The notes beneath the pieces are model-generated. The model did not search any database. It was not told where the DNA came from and saw nothing but the letters and a program-made list of their open reading frames with translations. Shown here piece by piece: positions 46,358-57,048 of a stretch of 64,000 bases of DNA; position 1 is the first letter of the stretch; every line of letters begins with the position of its first letter. Position numbers and translations under genes: made by a program. The stretch comes from Lachnospira sp. (GTDB lineage: Bacteria; Bacillota; Clostridia; Lachnospirales; Lachnospiraceae): NCBI GenBank assembly GCA_015057605.1, contig SVDX01000004.1, positions 1 to 64,000 of the forward strand, given 5' to 3'.

Positions 46358-48907
46358 TTATAATATTGCCTCAAATTCTTCCATAGTCATAAGTACCTTT
46401 CTTGGCTTTGTGCCTTCTTCCGGTCCTACAACACCTTCATCTGCAAGCTGATCCATAATTCTTGCCGCTCTGTTAAATCCAATCTTATACATTCTTTGAA
46501 GCATACCTATTGAAGCCTTTTGTTTTTCAATAATAAATCTTCCTGCTTCTGCAAAATACTGGTCTCTATCACCGCCAAATGCCTGACTGTCCTGCATTGT
46601 AGCTGAAACAACATGTGCAATTACCGAATCGTCATATTTAGTATCCTTTGCATTTGCTTTAACAAAGTCAACTACTCTTGTAACCTCTTCATCCGAAACA
46701 AATGTACCTTGTACTCTTAAAGGTTTTGGATAGCTTGATGGATAATATAGCATATCGCCCTTGCCCAAAAGTTTTTCTGCTCCAAGTGAGTCTAAAATTA
46801 TTCTTGAATCAATTCCCGAAGAAACCGCAAATGAAATTCTTGATGGAACATTTGCTTTAATAAGACCTGTAAGTACATTTGCCGATGGCCTTTGTGTTGC
46901 AATTACAAGATGCATACCGGCCGCTCTTGCAAGCTGCGCAAGTCTTATTATTCTATTTTCAACGTCTGATGAGGCTACCATCATAAGATCTGCAAGTTCA
47001 TCTATAATAATAACAATCTGTGGAAGCTTCTCATATTTAATTTCACCAAGTTCTTCCTTAACTGTATCAACTCTCTCATTGTAGCTCTTAAGATCTCTTA
47101 CGCCAACCTCTGCAAACTTTTTATAACGCTTATCCATTTCCATAACTGCCCAATCAAGCGCATCGACCGCTTTTTTAGGGTCGGTAACAACCGGTACCAT
47201 TAAATGTGGAATTCCGTTATATACCTGAAGTTCAACTACCTTTGGATCTACCATTATAAGTTTAACTTCTGATGGTGACGCCTTGTATAAAATACTTGTT
47301 ATAATCGTATTAATACATACTGATTTACCAGAACCGGTAGCACCAGCTATAAGAAGATGCGGCATCTTAGCAATATCCGAAATTATTGGCTTTCCACCTA
47401 TATCCTTACCTGCTGCAAATGCAATCTTTGATGGATTCTTTTTAAAATCTTCACTTTCAATCAAATCTCTAAGCATTACACTACTTGTCTCTGCATTAGG
47501 TACCTCGATACCAACTGCAGCTTTTCCTGGTATAGGTGCTTCAATTCTTATATCAGACACTGCTAAATTAAGCTTGATATCATCTGCTAAAGATACTATC
47601 TTGCTTACCTTAACACCTTGCTCTGGTTGTAATTCATATCTTGTAACTGAAGGTCCCTTGCTTGCATCAGTAACTGTAACTTTTACACCAAAGTTTTGTA
47701 ATACCTGTTGCAATCTCATAGCAGTCTCTTTTAACTCGCTTTCTGAGTTAGTTGCTTTTGCATTAGAATTCTTATTAAGTAAATCTACTGGTGGATATAT
47801 GTATGTATCCTTTTCTTTTGTCTTTTTTACCGTTTTTGATGCTGTTGGCTTTGTAAGATTCTCAGGTGCAACAGCCTTAGTCTCTTCAACTACTGGTTTT
47901 GATGCTATCACCTTCTCTTCGACTACCGGTGCCACATTATCAAACTCAAGTTTTTCTTTCAGTGCTTTATCAATATTTTTTACAAATTCCTTATCTTCAA
48001 GTTTAACAACAACACGTTCCTTATCCTTTTTCACATCAAATATATCTGATGCATATTCGTCACTGCGAAGCACTTCTCTGCTGACATTAAGCTCGCCCTT
48101 ATTCACTGTTTTTGTTGGTTCTTGCTGTATCTTAGTTGTTGTAACCGATACACCTGATACCTTTTTATCTCTTCTCTTTTTCTCTTCTAAAATATTTTCT
48201 TTTGCCACTTCTGTAACAGGTTCTGTCTTTGCCTCAAGCTTAGCTTCCTGCTTAGCTACCTTTTGCTGTTCCTTCTTTTCATGTCTTTCAAGAGAAACCT
48301 CCTTTAGGCTTGCTATATCACCTTTTGCTGTATCATACACCTTTTTACTTCTATTTTTTACGCCGCTAATAAATGATCTTTCAGTAACAATAACTATGCC
48401 TATTATTATGAATATAACTGTAAGCACATAGCTTCCAACTATACCAAATGCAGAAAATAACTTAAAGAATATTGCTCCAAACAAACCACCACCGTAATGT
48501 GTTGTTGACGAGTATGTATAAATCTTATCAATACCCGACGAAAATGGTACTTGCTTTATGCAAATAAGCTGACAGAATGTACACACAAGCATAATCGTTA
48601 CAATAAATGCAATTAGTTTTATCTTAGCAATGTTGTTTGATTTGTTAGATAGTACAAATATAACCATCACAAAAGCCACTAAAGGCAAAATGTATTCTAC
48701 TATACCAAACATACCAAACATAAATGCTGCTATTATTTTACCAAAGCTTCCTGCCCAACCAAAATTAGCCAAAAAAATTATCACACAGATTGCAAACGAT
48801 ACTAATATGATAACCTCATCCATCAATGGATTAACTACCTTTTTTACAGGCTTTTGGCTCCTTGTATTTTTATTATTTGTCTTTTTATTGTTATTTGCCG
48901 TAGGCAT
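46358..48907 (-). CDS. DNA translocase FtsK/SpoIIIE
   Basis: An 849-residue membrane DNA pump. About four membrane helices (to about 180) are followed by a charged linker (about 190-390) and the motor: [17 protein letters not shown] (Walker A), [12 protein letters not shown] (Walker B), then a C-terminal gamma winged helix ([22 protein letters not shown]) that reads polar DNA motifs. It moves chromosomes through septa, including the spore septum. The ATG at 48907 is seven bases after GGAGG; an earlier ATG at 48937 has no ribosome site. First gene of the long housekeeping string. Confidence 0.95.
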   Translation of the reverse strand: MPTANNNKKTNNKNTRSQKPVKKVVNPLMDEVIILVSFAICVIIFLANFGWAGSFGKIIAAFMFGMFGIVEYILPLVAFVMVIFVLSNKSNNIAKIKLIAFIVTIMLVCTFCQLICIKQVPFSSGIDKIYTYSSTTHYGGGLFGAIFFKLFSAFGIVGSYVLTVIFIIIGIVIVTERSFISGVKNRSKKVYDTAKGDIASLKEVSLERHEKKEQQKVAKQEAKLEAKTEPVTEVAKENILEEKKRRDKKVSGVSVTTTKIQQEPTKTVNKGELNVSREVLRSDEYASDIFDVKKDKERVVVKLEDKEFVKNIDKALKEKLEFDNVAPVVEEKVIASKPVVEETKAVAPENLTKPTASKTVKKTKEKDTYIYPPVDLLNKNSNAKATNSESELKETAMRLQQVLQNFGVKVTVTDASKGPSVTRYELQPEQGVKVSKIVSLADDIKLNLAVSDIRIEAPIPGKAAVGIEVPNAETSSVMLRDLIESEDFKKNPSKIAFAAGKDIGGKPIISDIAKMPHLLIAGATGSGKSVCINTIITSILYKASPSEVKLIMVDPKVVELQVYNGIPHLMVPVVTDPKKAVDALDWAVMEMDKRYKKFAEVGVRDLKSYNERVDTVKEELGEIKYEKLPQIVIIIDELADLMMVASSDVENRIIRLAQLARAAGMHLVIATQRPSANVLTGLIKANVPSRISFAVSSGIDSRIILDSLGAEKLLGKGDMLYYPSSYPKPLRVQGTFVSDEEVTRVVDFVKANAKDTKYDDSVIAHVVSATMQDSQAFGGDRDQYFAEAGRFIIEKQKASIGMLQRMYKIGFNRAARIMDQLADEGVVGPEEGTKPRKVLMTMEEFEAIL

Positions 48908-48947
48908 AATCTTACCTCCAAACTGCCAATATGGCATACATAGTTAG

Positions 48948-48976
48948 ATTATACCATTTTTTATTAAAAATGTCAC
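48948..48976 (-). promoter_or_regulatory. Promoter of the ftsK-to-rpe gene string
   Basis: Minus strand GTGACA (48976-48971), spacer 17, TATAAT (48953-48948), about 41 bases before the ftsK start. Confidence 0.7.
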
Positions 48977-48993
48977 TAAAAAGCAAAAGTTTT

Positions 48994-49629
48994 TTATATC
49001 ATTTTCTCTATATGTTCAATTACTTCTTTTAAGCCGCCAACTTCATTTATTAAGCCCTTTTCAACTGCATCTTCTCCCACAAGAATTGTTCCCAAATCCT
49101 TTGTCAAAACCCCTTTATTGAACATCATTTTTTCAATCTCTTTTTGTTGTATTTTAGAGTGCTTTGATATAAACTTAACTATTCTATCCTGAATCATTTT
49201 AAAATAATCGTATGTTTGAGGAGCTCCAATTATAAGCCCATTCATTCTAACCGGATGAATAATCATAGTTGCGCTCGGTGCTATAAATGAATATTTCGCG
49301 GCAACCGCTAGCGGAACCCCAATTGAATGGCTATCTCCAATAACTAAAGATACTGTTGGTTTTTTCATCGAATTAATCATCTCTGCTATTGCCAATCCGG
49401 CTGCTACATCACCGCCAACTGTATTTATCACAAAAAGTATCGCTTCAATCTCATCATTCATTTCCCATGAAACTAATTGTGGCAAAATGTGTTCATATTT
49501 AGTTGTTTTAGAAGTCGCAGGTAGACACTCATGACCTTCTATCTCTCCAATTATTGATACAACTTGTATTTTATGATTATTACTTGTTGTAATCTGTCCA
49601 TATTCCTCAATATCATCTTTCTCTTTCAT
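48994..49629 (-). CDS. ClpP-like serine protease (TepA family)
   Basis: A 211-residue ClpP-fold protein. VINTVGGDVAAGLAIAEMI forms the oxyanion region; the serine is in GDSHSIGVPLA and the histidine in MIIHPVRM. The form with SHSIG is that of TepA (translocation-enhancing protein) of Bacillus rather than ClpP. It lies upstream of ftsK as in Bacillus. No signal peptide. Confidence 0.85.
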   Translation of the reverse strand: MKEKDDIEEYGQITTSNNHKIQVVSIIGEIEGHECLPATSKTTKYEHILPQLVSWEMNDEIEAILFVINTVGGDVAAGLAIAEMINSMKKPTVSLVIGDSHSIGVPLAVAAKYSFIAPSATMIIHPVRMNGLIIGAPQTYDYFKMIQDRIVKFISKHSKIQQKEIEKMMFNKGVLTKDLGTILVGEDAVEKGLINEVGGLKEVIEHIEKMI

Positions 49630-49671
49630 ACGCCCAAAACCTTTCCTACATAAATAAATTTCCTATCAAAC

Positions 49672-49707
49672 AAAAAACACGTACAATATTTAAACTTGTA
49701 CGTGTTT
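49672..49707 (-). terminator. Terminator after the GGDEF gene
   Basis: Minus strand: 12-base arms (49707-49696 and 49686-49675) with a 9-base loop and a run of T. 24 bases after the stop. Confidence 0.85.
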
Positions 49708-49731
49708 AGTATAACCATAAAATATATTCAA

Positions 49732-51531
49732 TTATTCTGTAAGAATCTGACAGATAAGTTTTGCTACAAGTGGAAGATAATCCTTATCTCCGCCACCCCA
49801 TTTTCTTGTTCTGTTAAATACATCAAAAGAAACCATAGCTGTTATCTTATCTTCTTCTCTTGAAGCGCATTGAATTGCAGCTGTTACTTCCTGTTTTTTC
49901 ATCAAGTCAGCAAATGGCTTACAATAATTATCATATGACTTTGTTGTATTCTCGAATATAACATTATCTTCACCGAGCTTTTCAATAAACTTTTCATCCA
50001 AAATTCCTTCAAGCTTTTCAATTGGATTGATATACTTACCAACAGAATAGACTCTTTCAAGCTTATCTCCTGCATATACAGCAATACCATCAATATCAAA
50101 GTGCTCTAAGGTTCTTGTCATAACTCTTGTAATAGCCTCTTTTTTATTCTTATGCAAATCTATTATAATTTCTGAAATAACCGCATTAAGTTTTGTAGAA
50201 TCCAATACAACTCTTAAACCTAAAGCATTCTCACTAACTGCATCTGACTCTACCTTGCCATGCATATGTTCACGGTAAATAATATATCTGTTTTTACCCT
50301 TTTGCTTAGCAATATACAATGCTCTATCTGCTATCTTAAAGAGCATATCATAATCAGTTGCATTATCAGGAAATTGTGAAATTCCCATTGAAAGAGTAAC
50401 CGTAAGCGACTTAGAAGTTCCTGTATATAACCATGCCACCTGCTTTGAAAAAGATTTAAGTATCATTCTAAGGTCATTTTCATCCTCAAGATTTTCTAAA
50501 ACCATAAGGAATTCATCTCCACCAAAACGGCCAACCATACCTCTGGTACCTACAACATTTCTCGCTATATTAGCCACCTTAGAAATAACCTCATCACCAA
50601 ACAAATGTCCATATGTATCGTTAACCTGCTTGAAATCATCGATATCAACCACAACCATATACATACTCTTCATCGTAGACTCATGCAATTTAGTCATAGC
50701 ATACTCTATTATAGCTTTTTTATTAAGAAGACCTGTCGCTCCATCTCTGCTGGCTTCTGAATAATAATCAGTTTCTGTTGAATGGCTAAGTGTTTTAGAC
50801 TGTCTCATTACACCAACCACAGACATTTCATCGTATGAGTTTACTGTGATTTCGCCATTAATAATAATCTTATCAAAACGTTCACCCTTTGATAAAAACT
50901 TAGTTTCCATTCGAATAGTAAATGCACCATTGCCGTACTTTAGGTTCTCATAGAATATTCCTAAATGCATCTTATTCTTTTCATCTACATATCCTCTTTG
51001 GATACAATTTTCATACCATTCATCAAGTGGCAACGAATCAATCATTATACTTTTACCATTAACATAAATATATATTTTTAAAACATCGGTTTTCTTTTCA
51101 TACTCGAAATAGTAGCAATCCGCCAATGTCATAAATGTTCTATACTTGCTGTTAATATCAAGATTTAATTTGAGTCGTTCTGTAACTCTGATAATATCGC
51201 ACATTTCAACATCAATTACATTCTCACCCTTCATCATTCTATCGCTAAGCGACATATGAAGCATCATTGTTCTGTAATTGTCATGCGCATTCTTAAGACG
51301 TAATATAACTCTTTGTGGAGCTTCATCAAGCATCATTACCGCTTCTAAAAACTCTTTGAGTTCCATAGGATGAATCATATTAGTAAGAGGATAGCATGCA
51401 TTATCCCCAATAAATCTATAAAAATTGTTATTACCTGTACGTAACACGAAATCTTTATCCATTGAAAATTTATGTAGCGCCATATTCGCGTTACCTGCCG
51501 ATTCCGGTACATCATACTGTGTTATAATCAT
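49732..51531 (-). CDS. PAS-GGDEF-GAF-type diguanylate cyclase
   Basis: A 599-residue soluble protein. Two PAS-like regions (about 20-120 and 125-255) precede a GGDEF domain (about 265-420) with the intact motif GRFGGDEF and the substrate block NDTYGHLFGDEV; it should make cyclic di-GMP. No RxxD inhibitory site is seen five residues before the motif. A C-terminal GAF-like region (about 440-599) follows. No membrane segment. A single gene with its own promoter and terminator. The sensed signal is unknown. Confidence 0.85.
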   Translation of the reverse strand: MIITQYDVPESAGNANMALHKFSMDKDFVLRTGNNNFYRFIGDNACYPLTNMIHPMELKEFLEAVMMLDEAPQRVILRLKNAHDNYRTMMLHMSLSDRMMKGENVIDVEMCDIIRVTERLKLNLDINSKYRTFMTLADCYYFEYEKKTDVLKIYIYVNGKSIMIDSLPLDEWYENCIQRGYVDEKNKMHLGIFYENLKYGNGAFTIRMETKFLSKGERFDKIIINGEITVNSYDEMSVVGVMRQSKTLSHSTETDYYSEASRDGATGLLNKKAIIEYAMTKLHESTMKSMYMVVVDIDDFKQVNDTYGHLFGDEVISKVANIARNVVGTRGMVGRFGGDEFLMVLENLEDENDLRMILKSFSKQVAWLYTGTSKSLTVTLSMGISQFPDNATDYDMLFKIADRALYIAKQKGKNRYIIYREHMHGKVESDAVSENALGLRVVLDSTKLNAVISEIIIDLHKNKKEAITRVMTRTLEHFDIDGIAVYAGDKLERVYSVGKYINPIEKLEGILDEKFIEKLGEDNVIFENTTKSYDNYCKPFADLMKKQEVTAAIQCASREEDKITAMVSFDVFNRTRKWGGGDKDYLPLVAKLICQILTE

Positions 51532-51571
51532 AGATTATCCTCCTTTCTAAGTACATCCTTTTTCACTTACT

Positions 51572-51600
51572 ATTATAGTACATAAGTACCAATTATGCAA
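51572..51600 (-). promoter_or_regulatory. Promoter of the GGDEF gene
   Basis: Minus strand TTGCAT (51600-51595), spacer 17, TATAAT (51577-51572). The -35 lies in the last codons of metY. Confidence 0.65.
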
Positions 51601-52879
51601 ATGTTTTTTCTAATGCCTGCTCAATATCTGCAATTATATCGCTAACATCTTCAATTCCCACTGAAAATCTAATTAAATCAGGTTGTACTCCTGCTTCTAC
51701 TAATTGCTCATCTGTAAGCTGTCTGTGTGTATGACTTGCTGGATGAAGCACGCATGTTCTAGCATCAGCCACATGAGTAACAATAGCAGCAAGTTTTAAA
51801 TTATCCATAAATTTCTTTGCAGCATCTCTTCCACCCTTTAATCCAAATGAAATAACACCACAAGTACCATTCTTCATATATTTCTGAGCAAGTGAGTAAT
51901 ATTTGTTATCAGGAAGACCTGCATGATTTACCCATGCTACATTTTCATTATTATTTAAATATTCTGCTACCTTAGCCGCATTTTCACAGTGCTGTTTTAC
52001 TCTTAAATGTAATGTTTCAAGACCGATGTTAAGCAAGAAACAGTTAAATGGAGAAGGTATTGAACCTAAATCTCTCATAAGCTGAACTGTTGCCTTTGTA
52101 ATAAATGCACCTTTTCCGAATTTTTCTGTATATACAATACCATGGTATGATTCGTCCGGTGTTGTAAGTCCAGGATATTTGTCTGCATATTTATCCCAAT
52201 CAAAGTTACCGCTATCTACGATACATCCGCCAACAGATGTAGCATGTCCATCCATATACTTTGTTGTAGAATGGATAACAATATCTGCACCCCATTCGAT
52301 AGGGCGAAGATTAATTGGTGTAGGGAATGTATTATCTACAATGAGAGGAACACCATGTGAATGTGCTATATTTGCAAACTTTTCAACATCTAATACTACA
52401 AGTGCAGGATTTGCAATAGTTTCTGCAAATAAAGCCTTTGTATTAGGTCTGAATGCTGCATTTATCTCCTCTTCTGATGCGTCCGGATCAACAAATGTAC
52501 ATTCAATTCCAAGCTTCTTTAAAGTCACTCCAAAAAGATTAAATGTACCGCCATATATTGTTGATGCACTAACAATGTGATCACCTGCGTTACAAATATT
52601 AAACATTGCATAGAAATTTGCTGCCTGTCCTGAAGATAAAAGCATTGCTGCATAACCGCCTTCAAGATCACAAATCTTTGCTGCAACACAATCATTAGTA
52701 GGATTTTGTAATCTTGTATAGAAATAGCCTGACTCTTCTAAGTCAAACAATCTACCCATTTGATCGCTATCCTCATATTTAAAAGTTGTACTTTGGAATA
52801 TTGGCAACACTCTTGCCTCACCATTTTTAGGTGTCCATCCGCTTTGAACACATTTTGTTCCAATCTTATAATTGCTCAT
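51593..52879 (-). CDS. O-acetylhomoserine sulfhydrylase
   Basis: A 428-residue PLP enzyme of the Cys/Met metabolism family. The PLP lysine is in HSTTKYMDGHATSVGG; PLIVDNTFPTP and SSGQAANFYAMF are typical. It makes homocysteine from O-acetylhomoserine and sulfide, substrate for the MetH coded 7 kb to the right. The ATG at 52879 overlaps the M16 stop (TAATG) and follows GGAGG by eight bases. No SAM riboswitch is seen ahead; it depends on the CNNM operon promoter. Confidence 0.93.
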   Translation of the reverse strand: MSNYKIGTKCVQSGWTPKNGEARVLPIFQSTTFKYEDSDQMGRLFDLEESGYFYTRLQNPTNDCVAAKICDLEGGYAAMLLSSGQAANFYAMFNICNAGDHIVSASTIYGGTFNLFGVTLKKLGIECTFVDPDASEEEINAAFRPNTKALFAETIANPALVVLDVEKFANIAHSHGVPLIVDNTFPTPINLRPIEWGADIVIHSTTKYMDGHATSVGGCIVDSGNFDWDKYADKYPGLTTPDESYHGIVYTEKFGKGAFITKATVQLMRDLGSIPSPFNCFLLNIGLETLHLRVKQHCENAAKVAEYLNNNENVAWVNHAGLPDNKYYSLAQKYMKNGTCGVISFGLKGGRDAAKKFMDNLKLAAIVTHVADARTCVLHPASHTHRQLTDEQLVEAGVQPDLIRFSVGIEDVSDIIADIEQALEKTFA

Positions 52880-54144
52880 TATATTTTCCTCCATTTATTT
52901 AAAATGCTTTTTATACTAAATTCTTTTGTGTTACCTATAATTCCAATTGATGCAGTATTAAAATCTAAATACTTCTTCACATATTCATTAACATCTTCCA
53001 CTGTAACACTCATTATTTTATCTGTAATCTCTTCAAAAGCAGGCACTTCTTTCATAAACATAATATGCTTCGAATTTGCCTCCATTCGTTGCTCATTACT
53101 CTCATAAGAAATTATCATTTCTGTAAGTGTCTGTTCCTTAGCAACCTCAAGTTCCCGCTTTGTTATACCATTTGTAGTAAATTCTTCTACCACCTTTTTT
53201 ATTTCTTCAATAACACATTCCACCTGATTTGCATTCATAGTCGCATATATATGAAACAGACCTGCTGTACTATAACAGCTACTATACGAATATATTGAAT
53301 ACGTTAATCCAAGCTCTTCTCTTATTCTTTGAAACAGTCTTGAGTTAACATTACCACCAAGCACAGCATTAACTATCGCCAAAGCATAACGCTTATCATC
53401 ACCTATTGCTATACTGTCAAATGCAATATTAACATGTACCTGTTCGACATCCTTAAACTTTGAAAAAGCCACTCTATTATAAACTGGTTTTTCTATATCT
53501 TCTATATCCTTACCAGCTTTAACCTTAGAAAAATGTCTTTCAAGTGTTTCTATACACTCAATTTCATTAAATCTTCCTGCAATAGATATATAAATATTTT
53601 GTGCTATGTAATGCTTATCCATAAATGCTTTTATGGACATTTCATCAAAAGACCTAACATTTTGTTTACTTCCAGAAATAATATATCCTAATGGATGCTT
53701 ATTCCAAATCTTTTGTTGCAAAATCTCATGTACCATATCTTCTGGCGAATCCATATACATATCGATTTCATCTAAAACCACTCTTTTTTCTTTGACTACA
53801 TCCTTCTTATCTATAAGTGAATTATTCAACATATCACCTATTATTTCAATCGCTGTATTCAAATGCTTGTCCAGTGTTCTTACATAAAATCCGGTACATT
53901 CCTTTGCGGTGTATGCATTCAGATTTCCACCAATCTCTACCATCTTATCCGCAAGTTCCTTGGCAGAATAATTAGTAGTTCCCTTAAAAAGCATATGCTC
54001 AATCATATGAGCTATACCATTTTCTTTATAGGTTTCGTTAGCAGAACCTGTCTTTACAAAAACTCCAAATGAAACCGACTGCATATATGGCATCGATTCC
54101 ATAACGAGCGTAATACCATTACTTAATTTATTCGTTTTAATCAT
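52879..54144 (-). CDS. M16-family zinc peptidase
   Basis: A 421-residue M16 (pitrilysin/processing peptidase) protein. The inverted zinc motif is HMIEHMLFKGT with the distal Glu in the downstream helix (ECTGFYVRTL; KRVVLDEIDMY). The C-terminal half has GLTYSIYSYSSCYSTAGLF, a typical R/Y-binding region. Close to Bacillus YmxG/MlpA. No signal peptide, so intracellular. The start overlaps the CNNM stop by eight bases. Confidence 0.93.
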   Translation of the reverse strand: MIKTNKLSNGITLVMESMPYMQSVSFGVFVKTGSANETYKENGIAHMIEHMLFKGTTNYSAKELADKMVEIGGNLNAYTAKECTGFYVRTLDKHLNTAIEIIGDMLNNSLIDKKDVVKEKRVVLDEIDMYMDSPEDMVHEILQQKIWNKHPLGYIISGSKQNVRSFDEMSIKAFMDKHYIAQNIYISIAGRFNEIECIETLERHFSKVKAGKDIEDIEKPVYNRVAFSKFKDVEQVHVNIAFDSIAIGDDKRYALAIVNAVLGGNVNSRLFQRIREELGLTYSIYSYSSCYSTAGLFHIYATMNANQVECVIEEIKKVVEEFTTNGITKRELEVAKEQTLTEMIISYESNEQRMEANSKHIMFMKEVPAFEEITDKIMSVTVEDVNEYVKKYLDFNTASIGIIGNTKEFSIKSILNKWRKI

Positions 54145-55450
54145 TCAAGTCACTTGTGCTCCTTGACTTTTTAATGATGACATCACCTATTATTCTATCA
54201 TCAATGTTGAGTACCTTAAATATATAGCCACCGTACTCAACTTCAATATCCTCATCAACTGACGGAATCTTGCCTATCTGTGAAACCAAGAAACCATTAA
54301 GTGTTTCTATTTCTTCACATTCAAACTTCATTGAAAGAGTATCTTCTAAATCCTCAAGCATAGTAAGTCCATCTGCCATATATGTATCATCTTCTTGTTT
54401 TGTAATATATTCCTCTTCTTCATCAAATTCGTCAAATATATTACCAACTATCTCTTCCAAGATATCTTCCATTGTTACAACACCTGCTGTCTGACCATAT
54501 TCGTCAACAACTATAGCCATATGCTGTTTATTAGTTTGCATTTCAGCAAACAAAGTATCTATATTACGCGTCTCAGGAATCAAATATGCATCATATAAAA
54601 TATCCTTAAACGCCATAACAGTAAGCTTTCTTTTTTCAACATTCTCATATGCTTTTGCTGCATCTCTGTAATGCAATATACCAATGATATTATCAATTTC
54701 TTCATCATAGACTGGAAATCTTGATACATTTTCTTCAAGCATCATATGCCATGCTGCTTCAAATGTCATACTTGCATCTATTGCAATTATATTTTTTCTA
54801 TGGGTCATAATATCACCGGCAGTTTTGTCACCAAATTCGATAATATTATTAATCATCTCTGCTTCACTTGCCAAGAACACACCCTGTTCATGACCTTCAT
54901 TAACCATAGTTATAATTTCTTCTTCAGTTACTACATCTTCCTGTGCATTAGGATTACCACCGAGCAGTCTTACTATTAGGCCTGCCATTGCTGTACCTAA
55001 AAATGTAATCGGTGTCATTACAATCATAATTGCACGTACTACTCTGATATAATTGTAAACATATTTAACCGGCTTATTAATCGCCATCTTCTTAGGTACA
55101 TAAACACCTATTACAACCAGTATTATCAGTAGTACAAAAAGCACCAATACACTTGCTAAAAATTCATCATTTAAGCCTATCTTATCGTTAATATAATTTC
55201 CTAAGCTTTCAATAATTATTGCACCTACAATTACATTCATAACTATAGTTATAATGTGTAAGGCATTTGTAAATTTTGAAGAATCCTCAAGCATCTGTCT
55301 TACCTTAGAAGTTCTTGAATCATCCTCTTTATCTTCTAAATCACTCTCACTAATGCTTTGTATCGCAGCTCCAAAGCTGTACAAAACACCATGCACTATT
55401 ACAATTGCTAAAAATATTAATATGCTCCACGAGGGACTTATCGTATCCAT
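54137..55450 (-). CDS. CNNM/CBS transporter-like protein (CorC/HlyC family)
   Basis: A 437-residue membrane protein: a DUF21/CNNM domain with about four helices (to about 170), two CBS domains (about 210-335, from AGDIMTHRKNIIAID to VVTMEDILEEIVG), and a CorC/HlyC domain at the end. The family is linked to magnesium or other divalent cation export. The name hemolysin used in databases is not supported. First gene of an operon with the M16 peptidase and metY. Confidence 0.9.
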   Translation of the reverse strand: MDTISPSWSILIFLAIVIVHGVLYSFGAAIQSISESDLEDKEDDSRTSKVRQMLEDSSKFTNALHIITIVMNVIVGAIIIESLGNYINDKIGLNDEFLASVLVLFVLLIILVVIGVYVPKKMAINKPVKYVYNYIRVVRAIMIVMTPITFLGTAMAGLIVRLLGGNPNAQEDVVTEEEIITMVNEGHEQGVFLASEAEMINNIIEFGDKTAGDIMTHRKNIIAIDASMTFEAAWHMMLEENVSRFPVYDEEIDNIIGILHYRDAAKAYENVEKRKLTVMAFKDILYDAYLIPETRNIDTLFAEMQTNKQHMAIVVDEYGQTAGVVTMEDILEEIVGNIFDEFDEEEEYITKQEDDTYMADGLTMLEDLEDTLSMKFECEEIETLNGFLVSQIGKIPSVDEDIEVEYGGYIFKVLNIDDRIIGDVIIKKSRSTSDLND

Positions 55451-55479
55451 TGTTTCATTCCTTTCGCCTTAATTGGTAT

Positions 55480-55509
55480 ATTATATCACATTTATCAACA
55501 CATCGTCAA
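55480..55509 (-). promoter_or_regulatory. Promoter of the CNNM-M16-metY operon
   Basis: Minus strand TTGACG (55509-55504), spacer 18, TATAAT (55485-55480), about 30 bases before the start. Confidence 0.7.
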
Positions 55510-55512
55510 TTA

Positions 55513-55860
55513 CTATGTATCCATCTCAAGACTTACAAGCAGTGCCTTATTGACTTTACATATAATATCCTCTTCAAGATGACAAACCTTGTCTTTTAAT
55601 CTTTTCTTATCAATGGTTCTTAACTGTTCAAGCAGTATTACCGAATCCTTTATTATATCGCATTTATGCGCGTCTAATTCTACATGTGTAGGAAGCTTTG
55701 CTTTATTCATCTTAGATGTTATAGCCGCAATGATAACTGTCGGACTATGTTTATTTCCAACATCATTTTGAATAATAAGTACAGGTCTTATACCACCCTG
55801 TTCAGAACCAACTACCGGTCTTAAATCTGCATAAAAAATATCCCCACGTCTAATTAACAT
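55513..55860 (-). CDS. MazF/PemK-type endoribonuclease (NdoA)
   Basis: A 115-residue toxin of the MazF/NdoA type that cuts mRNA at short sites. Typical blocks: [30 protein letters not shown], and [24 protein letters not shown] precedes the ATG. In Bacillus the antitoxin gene ndoAI lies between alr and ndoA; here only 53 bases separate them and no reading frame fits. A TATAAT in that gap may give a private promoter. Confidence 0.9.
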   Translation of the reverse strand: MLIRRGDIFYADLRPVVGSEQGGIRPVLIIQNDVGNKHSPTVIIAAITSKMNKAKLPTHVELDAHKCDIIKDSVILLEQLRTIDKKRLKDKVCHLEEDIICKVNKALLVSLEMDT

Positions 55861-55913
55861 ATTTACACCCCTTAAATTATATCATAGACATATTATTACC
55901 GGTTTATTTATTC

Positions 55914-57047
55914 TTATTCACTTTTTAAATGATAATTTCGAGGCACTCTTTTTGAAATGCAACAGGTAAATTCATAATTAAATCTTCCTGATAATTCTCC
56001 TAATTCCTCCACTGTAATACATTCATTGCCGTCTCGGCCAATTATAACAACAGTATCGCCAACATTTACATTTTCAATATCTGTCACATCTACCATCATT
56101 TGGTCCATACAAATGCGTCCAACTATATTGGCCTTGCAGCCATTTATTAACACATAGCCCTTGTTAGAAAGACTTCTTGGATATCCATCACCATAGCCTA
56201 CCGGAATTGTAGCTATCTTCATTTGCTTAGGAGTAACATAGGTAGATGAATAGCTGATACCTTCACCCTCTTTTACCTCTTTAACCATAGCAACATGACT
56301 CTTTAATTCAAGTGCAGGTCTTAACATCACTCTTCGCTTATTAACGTAATCTGACGGATACATTCCATATATCGCAATGCCCGCTCTTACCGCATCCAAA
56401 GCAACATTTGGCATATTGATAATTGCTGCACTGTTAGCACAATGTCTTATTTCAAATTCAATACCAAAATCATAAAGCTTTTCAAGCAAATCATTAAATA
56501 TATCATATTGCTTATTTGCAAAAGTTCTATCCATACTGTCTGATGAGGCAAAATGTGTAAATATACCTCTTGCATCCAAATTATCAAGCTTTTTAATATT
56601 GATAATATCCTCTATTGTTTTTTCACTTGGCACAAAGCCTATTCTGTTCATACCTGTATCTATTTTGATATGACATTTTGCAAGCTTATCCATTGCTTTT
56701 GCTGTTGCATCAAGCTTTATTGCATCTTCAAGTGAAAATACGGTTGCATCAATATCATTCTCAATAAGTGTTTCAAATTCAGTATCAGGAGTATAACCTA
56801 AGATAAGTATAGGCTTTTTAATTTCATTTTCTCTAAGCTCCATACCTTCTATTACTGTTGCAACAGCAAAGCCATACACATATTTTTCAATAGCCTTTGC
56901 AACCGCTACAGCTCCATGACCATAGCCATCAGCCTTTATTACTGCAAATATCTTTGTATCTGGCTCAAGTGCCGCTGTAATTTCCTTAACATTAATAATT
57001 ATTGCATCTAAATCTATGTCTGCATAAACTCTGTAATACTTGTTCAT
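55914..57047 (-). CDS. Alanine racemase
   Basis: A 377-residue PLP enzyme that makes D-alanine for the wall. The PLP lysine is in FAVIKADGYGHG, the second catalytic residue Tyr in GISYSSTY, and the barrel metal-free PLP-phosphate block in AIYGMYPSD. The ATG at 57047 has GGAG six bases ahead and slightly overlaps the nnr end; an in-frame ATG at 57059 is rejected. Confidence 0.96.
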   Translation of the reverse strand: MNKYYRVYADIDLDAIIINVKEITAALEPDTKIFAVIKADGYGHGAVAVAKAIEKYVYGFAVATVIEGMELRENEIKKPILILGYTPDTEFETLIENDIDATVFSLEDAIKLDATAKAMDKLAKCHIKIDTGMNRIGFVPSEKTIEDIINIKKLDNLDARGIFTHFASSDSMDRTFANKQYDIFNDLLEKLYDFGIEFEIRHCANSAAIINMPNVALDAVRAGIAIYGMYPSDYVNKRRVMLRPALELKSHVAMVKEVKEGEGISYSSTYVTPKQMKIATIPVGYGDGYPRSLSNKGYVLINGCKANIVGRICMDQMMVDVTDIENVNVGDTVVIIGRDGNECITVEELGELSGRFNYEFTCCISKRVPRNYHLKSE

Positions 57048-57048
57048 A

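Noticed and set aside
47283..48431. Long plus-strand frame opposite ftsK
   Set aside because: Low-complexity Ser/Thr/Phe product that mirrors the Lys/Glu-rich ftsK linker; no ribosome site. A shadow frame.
52880..52910. SAM or T-box leader before metY
   Set aside because: metY overlaps the M16 gene; there is no leader space.
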